Below are positions 7,864 through 11,006 of a stretch of DNA of 11,006 bases, piece after piece. Source of the DNA: Proteobacteria bacterium UBA1847 (GTDB lineage Bacteria > Pseudomonadota > Gammaproteobacteria > Steroidobacterales > Woeseiaceae); the NCBI GenBank assembly GCA_002338605.1, contig DDIP01000124.1:1-11006 (forward strand). Reading direction: 5' to 3'. How positions within the stretch are numbered: position 1 is the first letter of the stretch; each line of letters opens with the position of its first letter. The translations under genes and the position numbers were made by a program. The notes beneath the pieces were generated by a model, which was not told the origin of the DNA, did not search any database, and saw only the letters and a list, made by a program, of their open reading frames with translations.

Positions 7864-7902
7864 AGATGCCTGAACACGCACTTCGGTCGCGTTCAGGCAT
7901 CT
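7864..7902 (-). terminator. Stem-loop after hsp20, possible terminator or mRNA 3'-end stabiliser
   Basis: Two perfect 12-nt arms, AGATGCCTGAAC (7864-7875) and GTTCAGGCATCT (7891-7902), flank a 15-nt loop. The loop itself can pair further: C7877-G7889, G7878-C7888, A7880-T7887 and C7881-G7886. The stem starts 15 nt after the hsp20 stop codon, which fits a 3'-end structure. On the minus strand the arm is followed by GTGTAAGGGCC, so there is no T tract and it is not a classical intrinsic terminator. It may give partial termination or protect the hsp20 message while allowing read-through into degQ. Confidence 0.5.
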
Positions 7903-7917
7903 CCTTCAGAGTGCCGC

Positions 7918-8334
7918 TCAGGCGGCATCGACTGTGATTTGTCGGGGCTGAACTTCAGGCAGTTTCGGAATCGAGATTTCCAGGATGCCGTCGTGGCACT
8001 TCGCCGTGATTTTCTCGGCATCCGTGCTTTCAGGCAGCGAGAATCGGCGTGAGAACCGTCCGTTGGACCGTTCCGAGCGGCGCAGATCGGCGTCGTCTTC
8101 GCGGCTGGTCGGATGACGAACGCCGGTGACTGTCAATACGCCACCATCCATTGTCACTTCGATGTCTTCGCGGCGCACGCCCGGTACGTCAGCAAGCACG
8201 ATGAAGCGGCTTTTCTCTTCAATAATGTCGACGGGCGGTACCCACTGGTTGACCGCATAGTCCGTCGCGAACGGCTTCAGGTCCGGGTTGAAAAAGTCCA
8301 CGTAGGACCAGGGTTCAAATCGGGCAATTTTCAT
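7918..8334 (-). CDS. Small heat shock protein, Hsp20 / alpha-crystallin family
   Basis: This is a 138-aa ATP-independent holdase that binds unfolding proteins in the cytoplasm. The N-terminal arm (MKIARFEPWSYVDFFNPD) is typical of bacterial class A Hsp20. The alpha-crystallin domain spans about residues 35-125: WVPPVDIIEE, FIVLADVPGVRREDIEVTMDGGVLTVTG, then FSRRFSLPE and the C-terminal DGILEISIPK containing the conserved G-x-L. The extension has an I-x-I/V anchor, QITV, near residues 132-135. The ATG at 8332-8334 is preceded by GGAG at 6 nt spacing, so it is preferred over an in-frame TTG 12 nt upstream that overlaps that Shine-Dalgarno. A sigma32-like promoter lies just upstream. The gene is divergent from nrdJa and lies upstream of degQ on the same strand. 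Confidence 0.95.
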   Translation of the reverse strand: MKIARFEPWSYVDFFNPDLKPFATDYAVNQWVPPVDIIEEKSRFIVLADVPGVRREDIEVTMDGGVLTVTGVRHPTSREDDADLRRSERSNGRFSRRFSLPESTDAEKITAKCHDGILEISIPKLPEVQPRQITVDAA

Positions 8335-8340
8335 AAGTTT

Positions 8341-8344
8341 CTCC
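8341..8344 (-). promoter_or_regulatory. Shine-Dalgarno of hsp20
   Basis: GGAG on the minus strand sits six nucleotides (AAACTT) before the ATG at 8332-8334. It decides that ATG as start over the in-frame TTG at 8344-8346, which would overlap the Shine-Dalgarno itself. Confidence 0.85.
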
Positions 8345-8368
8345 AATGCGTTGTGTTGCCGAACGCTG

Positions 8369-8396
8369 ATGTAGGGCCACCCAAATGCATTTCAAG
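8369..8396 (-). promoter_or_regulatory. Sigma32-type heat-shock promoter of hsp20
   Basis: On the minus strand CTTGAA (8391-8396) is followed after 14 bp by CCCTACAT (8369-8376). The RpoH consensus is CTTGAA, 13-14 bp, CCCCATnT; the -35 is exact, the spacing is right, and the -10 matches at most positions. Transcription would start near 8362, giving a leader of about 28 nt that contains the Shine-Dalgarno. The leader is too short for a ROSE-type RNA thermometer, so control is probably by sigma32 itself. Confidence 0.8.
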
Positions 8397-8464
8397 AGCC
8401 ATCAATCTTCTGGAATTACCGCATTTTGCAGCGGGATTGTGAGAGAATCCGCACACATTTGGTG

Positions 8465-8480
8465 CCACTATATCTAGTGG
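8465..8480. promoter_or_regulatory. NrdR-box-like palindrome, distal
   Basis: CCACTATATCTAGTGG is a 16-bp palindrome with 6-bp perfect arms. It matches the published NrdR-box consensus acaCwAtATaTwGtgt at 13 of 16 positions, including every strongly conserved one. NrdR is the ATP-cone repressor of ribonucleotide reductase genes. This copy lies about 155 bp upstream of the nrdJ core promoter and about 70 bp upstream of the hsp20 -35. NrdR boxes usually occur as close pairs; no clear partner was found 31-32 bp away. Confidence 0.65.
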
Positions 8481-8601
8481 ATTCTAATTTTCACGAAAGT
8501 GTCATTTTTTTTCGTCTATTTTTAAAGCACTTACTCGTAAAAACCCTGTAACTTATTGTTTTTATATTGGAAAGACACCCAGAAAAAAAAGAGCAAAACG
8601 C

Positions 8602-8628
8602 TTGACAGGCGTCCGGATCGGGCATAAT
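8602..8628 (+). promoter_or_regulatory. Sigma70-like promoter of nrdJ
   Basis: A perfect -35 TTGACA (8602-8607) is followed after 15 bp by CATAAT (8623-8628), five of six bases of the -10 consensus. The spacer is 2 bp short of optimal; using TAATCT (8625-8630) gives 17 bp but a weaker hexamer. The upstream DNA is AT-rich with A and T runs, like an UP element. The expected start is near 8635, giving a leader of about 170 nt before the ATG of nrdJa. Confidence 0.6.
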
Positions 8629-8643
8629 CTTGTGCCCACTCAG

Positions 8644-8659
8644 ACACAACATCTTGTGT
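8644..8659. promoter_or_regulatory. NrdR-box-like palindrome, promoter-proximal
   Basis: ACACAACATCTTGTGT matches the NrdR consensus at 14 of 16 positions and lies within a larger perfect dyad (AGACACAA, 8642-8649; TTGTGTCT, 8654-8661; 4-nt centre). It lies immediately downstream of the predicted transcription start, a position where NrdR binding would block the polymerase. A weaker half-site-like copy (GGGCATAATCTTGTGC, 8620-8635) overlaps the -10, with centres 24 bp apart. That is not the 31-32 bp spacing usually reported, so the pair is tentative while this box itself is good. In RNA the dyad would also form a hairpin. Confidence 0.7.
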
Positions 8660-8727
8660 CTTTTCAATGAGGAAAAGAGGCCGATATCGGCACTCGTCGC
8701 GCGTTTTCGGGCCGTCGGCGAGCGGGA

Positions 8728-8750
8728 CGCTTTTCGCTTTGGAAAAAGCG
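8728..8750 (+). repeat. Inverted repeat with two alternative pairings in the nrdJ leader
   Basis: CGCTTTT (8728-8734) or the adjacent CGCTTT (8735-8740) can each pair with the downstream AAAAGCG (8744-8750), so two hairpins compete for the same 3' strand. The element is flanked by a direct repeat AGCGGGAC at 8721-8728 and 8747-8754. It may be a leader structure of nrdJ; it could also be chance. Confidence 0.3.
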
Positions 8751-8771
8751 GGACAAAATACAAATTTGGGG

Positions 8772-8796
8772 ACTCCTTCAGGGAGTACAGGGGAGT
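8772..8796 (+). promoter_or_regulatory. Possible Shine-Dalgarno-masking element before nrdJa
   Basis: ACTCC (8772-8776) is complementary both to GGAGT at 8782-8786 and to GGAGT at 8792-8796. The second copy, within AGGGGAG, is the best Shine-Dalgarno for the ATG at 8807 (11-nt spacing). The two pairings exclude each other: one exposes the ribosome binding site and the other covers it. The helices are only 5 bp, so this is a suggestion from sequence, not an established switch. Confidence 0.3.
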
Positions 8797-8806
8797 TAGA
8801 AAACCG

Positions 8807-10963
8807 ATGAAGTCTGCTGCCATTTTGGATACGCACACGGTCACCGACATAGAATTTCAAGCGGCTTCGCTCGATATCTGGGATGCGAAATACCGACTTA
8901 CAGCCAAAGATGGCTCCAAAATCGATGAAAATATCGACGACACGTACAAGCGCGTTGCCAAGGCGCTTGCGGACGTCGAAGTCGAGTCCAAACGCGAACA
9001 CTATTTCAAGGAATTTGTCTGGGCCTTGCGCTCCGGCGCGATTCCGGCCGGTCGTATTATCTCCAACGCCGGTGCACAGGAGCATAAACCGGCGACCTCC
9101 ACAATCAATTGCACGGTGTCCGGCACCGTTGGCGATTCGATGGACAACATCCTCAATAAGGTTCACGAGGCGGGTCTGACGCTGAAGGCCGGTTGTGGCA
9201 TCGGCTACGAGTTTTCGACGCTGCGCCCGAAAGGCGCCTACGTCACCGGTGCCGGCGCCTATACGTCGGGACCGCTGTCGTTCATGGATATCTACGACAA
9301 GATGTGTTTCACCGTATCGTCTGCGGGCGGTCGCCGCGGCGCACAGATGGGCACATTCGATGTGGGCCATCCCGATGTGATGGAGTTCATTCGAGCGAAG
9401 CGCGAGGATGGTCGCCTGCGCCAGTTCAACCTGTCGTTGCTGGTGACCGATGAATTCATGCAGGCCGTCATCAACGAAGATGACTGGAAGCTCGCTTTTC
9501 CGGTGACCTACAAAGAAGTCGAAGTCGACGGTCTCGATATCCACGATGAGTCGCAGTTCGTCTGGCGTGAGTGGCCGGAGGCGGGCAATTACGTCACCGG
9601 GCCTGAGGGCCTGGTCGCCTGCAAGATTTACAAGACCATACCGGCACGGCGTGTCTGGGACATCATCATGGCCTCGACCTACGACTTTGCAGAGCCCGGT
9701 TTCGTGTTGATCGACAAGGTCAACGAGATGAACAACAACTGGTTCTGCGAGAACATCCGAGCCACCAATCCTTGCGGTGAACAGCCGCTGCCCCCCTACG
9801 GATCCTGTCTGCTCGGTTCCGTGAACCTGACGCGCTTTGTGAGCAAGCCATTCACGACTGATGCGGCCTTTGACTGGGAGAGCTTCCGCAAGGTCGTGAA
9901 GATCTTCACGCGCATGCTGGACAATGTTGTCGAGATCAACGGATTACCGTTGCCGCAGCAGCGCAATGAGATTCAACGCAAACGTCGCCACGGTATGGGT
10001 TTCCTTGGCCTCGGGTCGACGACGACGATGTTGCGCATGAAATACGGCGACGCCGACGCCGTCGCATTCACCGAAGCCGTTGCCCGGGAGCTGGCACTGG
10101 CCGGCTGGGAGGAGGCGCTCACGCTTGCAAAGGAAAAGGGTCCCGCGCCAATCATGAATGAGACCTTTGAGGTCACCGAAGCCATGCTTCGCAAGCGTCC
10201 CGAGATGCGCAATGACGGCTACCAGGTTGGCGACAAGGTGCCGGGCCGGATTCTGCATGCTCGCTACAGCCGCTACATGCAACGCGTGGCCGCCGAGGCG
10301 CCGGAACTCGTGGCGCAGCTCGCTGAGACCGGCGCTCGCTTTACACACCACAGTTCGATTGCCCCGACCGGCACCATTTCGCTGTCGCTTGCCAACAATG
10401 CGAGCAATGGCATCGAGCCCAGTTTCGCGCACCACTATTTCCGCAATGTGATTCGTCAGGGCAAGAAGACCAAGGAGAAAGTGGACGTATTTTCCTTTGA
10501 ATTGCTGGCGTACCGGGCGGCGATCGATCCTGAGGCCATGCCGGGCGGCGTCGGTGACGGCTCCGTGGCCAATAACCTGCCGGACTACTTCATCACGGCC
10601 GACGAGGTCACGCCGAACCAGCATGTTGACATGCAGGCGGCGGCCCAGAAATGGATCGACTCGTCGATATCAAAAACAGCCAATGTACCGACCGACTATG
10701 ATTACGAAGGCTTCAAGGATATCTATTTGTATGCCTACCAGCAGGGGCTCAAAGGTTGCACAACGTTTCGTTTTAATCCCGAGGCGTTCCAGGGCGTGCT
10801 GGTCAAGGAGAAAGACCTCAAGAACACCAAGTACACTTTTACGCTGGACGATGGTTCAACCATTGACCTTAAGGGCGATGAGGAAATTGAGTATGACGGC
10901 GAAGTGCACACAGCGGCCAATTTGTTCGATGCCTTGAAAGAAGGCTATTACGGTAAGTTTTGA
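8807..10963 (+). CDS. nrdJa: Adenosylcobalamin-dependent ribonucleotide reductase, large part of split class II enzyme (NrdJa)
   Basis: This 718-aa enzyme makes deoxyribonucleotides using adenosylcobalamin, needing no oxygen-activated metal cofactor. Catalytic features are in order: INCTV with the first active-site Cys (Cys102), GCGIGYEFSTLRPKGA (129-144), GGRRGAQMG (175-182), the radical-site motif NPCGE (321-325, Cys323 and Glu325), APTGTISL (519-526), and KGCTTFRF (649-656) with the second redox Cys651. No N-terminal ATP cone of the usual type is seen. The protein ends at EGYYGKF, without the C-terminal CxxC tail that reduces the active-site cysteines; this is the layout of Pseudomonas NrdJa, whose partner NrdJb carries that part. 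The chosen ATG has a GGGGAG 11 nt upstream; the open frame back to 8630 is leader. The NrdR-like boxes upstream support nucleotide-controlled repression. The gene name rests on the family match and on the next gene. Confidence 0.93.
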   Translation: MKSAAILDTHTVTDIEFQAASLDIWDAKYRLTAKDGSKIDENIDDTYKRVAKALADVEVESKREHYFKEFVWALRSGAIPAGRIISNAGAQEHKPATSTINCTVSGTVGDSMDNILNKVHEAGLTLKAGCGIGYEFSTLRPKGAYVTGAGAYTSGPLSFMDIYDKMCFTVSSAGGRRGAQMGTFDVGHPDVMEFIRAKREDGRLRQFNLSLLVTDEFMQAVINEDDWKLAFPVTYKEVEVDGLDIHDESQFVWREWPEAGNYVTGPEGLVACKIYKTIPARRVWDIIMASTYDFAEPGFVLIDKVNEMNNNWFCENIRATNPCGEQPLPPYGSCLLGSVNLTRFVSKPFTTDAAFDWESFRKVVKIFTRMLDNVVEINGLPLPQQRNEIQRKRRHGMGFLGLGSTTTMLRMKYGDADAVAFTEAVARELALAGWEEALTLAKEKGPAPIMNETFEVTEAMLRKRPEMRNDGYQVGDKVPGRILHARYSRYMQRVAAEAPELVAQLAETGARFTHHSSIAPTGTISLSLANNASNGIEPSFAHHYFRNVIRQGKKTKEKVDVFSFELLAYRAAIDPEAMPGGVGDGSVANNLPDYFITADEVTPNQHVDMQAAAQKWIDSSISKTANVPTDYDYEGFKDIYLYAYQQGLKGCTTFRFNPEAFQGVLVKEKDLKNTKYTFTLDDGSTIDLKGDEEIEYDGEVHTAANLFDALKEGYYGKF

Positions 10964-10971
10964 CGGTAAAT

Positions 10972-11006
10972 ATGATGATCAAGATAGACAAGAAAATAGT
11001 CGGATA
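10972..11006 (+). CDS. nrdJb: Start of NrdJb-like C-terminal subunit of class II ribonucleotide reductase (cut by window end)
   Basis: Eight bases after the nrdJa stop, ATGATG opens a frame reading MMIKIDKKIVG, then a Tyr codon cut at the window end. I recall NrdJb proteins beginning with a very similar I-K-I-x-K-K-I-x-G-Y sequence, and the position directly after an nrdJa lacking its C-terminal tail is what is expected. NrdJb supplies the C-terminal redox-active cysteines that regenerate the active site. Either of two adjacent ATGs (10972 or 10975) could be the start. There is no strong Shine-Dalgarno, so translation may be coupled to nrdJa. Only 11 complete codons are visible, so the call leans on context. 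Confidence 0.7.
   Translation, partial: MMIKIDKKIVG

Larger units (their letters stand above)
8335..8806. other. 472-bp divergent intergenic region between hsp20 and nrdJa
   Basis: The region holds control elements for both flanking genes. From left to right these are the hsp20 Shine-Dalgarno and sigma32-like promoter (to 8396), a featureless stretch, an NrdR-like palindrome (8465-8480), a strongly AT-rich tract with several T and A runs (about 8485-8600), a TTGACA/CATAAT promoter, a second NrdR-like palindrome, and a roughly 170-nt nrdJ leader with small inverted repeats. No convincing small ORF or known riboswitch was found. The frame of nrdJa stays open upstream to 8630, but that stretch contains the operator and leader and reads as non-coding. 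Confidence 0.8.

Noticed and set aside
8464..8469. GCCACT resembling the B12 box of a cobalamin riboswitch upstream of a B12-dependent enzyme
   Set aside because: It lies inside the NrdR-like palindrome, upstream of the predicted promoter, and no other conserved cobalamin-riboswitch segments are visible around it.
8491..8504. TCACGAAAGTGTCA as the missing tandem partner of the distal NrdR box
   Set aside because: Only CAC/GTG pair and the centre lacks the conserved AT core; the spacing of 24 bp is also not typical.
8630..8806. N-terminal extension of nrdJa by 59 codons
   Set aside because: The frame is open, but this stretch contains the operator dyad and leader. The ATG at 8807 has a good Shine-Dalgarno and gives the family's usual length.
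8531..9544. 337-aa minus-strand open frame opposite nrdJa
   Set aside because: It is antisense to the conserved active-site region of nrdJa and runs through the promoter and leader; the translation has no family resemblance.
9944..10624. 226-aa minus-strand open frame opposite nrdJa
   Set aside because: It mirrors conserved nrdJa coding sequence and has no start context or recognisable motif.

Overview
This window looks like chromosomal DNA from a gammaproteobacterium. The evidence is an E. coli-like multifunctional Cca with an HD domain, a full-length Slt70-type transglycosylase, a DegQ/DegP-type protease, a split (NrdJa/NrdJb) class II ribonucleotide reductase as described in Pseudomonas, a sigma32-like promoter and NrdR-like operators. 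I cannot name a genus. Coding is dense and base use looks even across the window. I saw no mobile element, CRISPR array, tRNA or rRNA.

Left part (1-2096, plus strand): the 3' end of a MidA/NDUFAF7-like methyltransferase overlaps uppP by 4 bp. uppP in turn overlaps, by 14 bp, a small secreted protein that looks like an outer-membrane beta-barrel. This arrangement suggests one translationally coupled unit. It converges with cca (minus strand, 2093-3313), with a 4-bp overlap of the ends. Divergent from cca is a predicted zinc aminopeptidase lipoprotein (3376-4425), whose 3' end overlaps the 3' end of slt by 48 bp.

Middle part (4378-8334, minus strand): transcription order is hsp20, then degQ/degP-like, then slt. 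degQ and slt are 36 bp apart and probably co-transcribed. hsp20 has a good sigma32-type heat-shock promoter and a strong Shine-Dalgarno. A perfect 12-bp stem-loop follows its stop codon. This makes an envelope and protein quality-control block: cytoplasmic holdase, periplasmic protease/chaperone and murein transglycosylase.

Right part (8335-11006): a 472-bp divergent intergenic region leads to a class II, adenosylcobalamin-dependent ribonucleotide reductase on the plus strand. The large subunit gene (nrdJa, 718 aa) lacks the usual C-terminal redox tail. Eight bases after its stop the next gene begins with the N-terminus expected of NrdJb, then is cut by the window end. The promoter region has TTGACA/CATAAT elements, a strong NrdR-like palindrome just downstream, a second strong one about 155 bp upstream, and a roughly 170-nt leader with short alternative pairings near the ribosome binding site.

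No gene in the window belongs to a clearly undescribed system. The points most worth a second look are the control region of the split nrdJ operon, the uncharacterised beta-barrel coupled to uppP, and the heat-shock-promoter/hsp20/degQ/slt arrangement.
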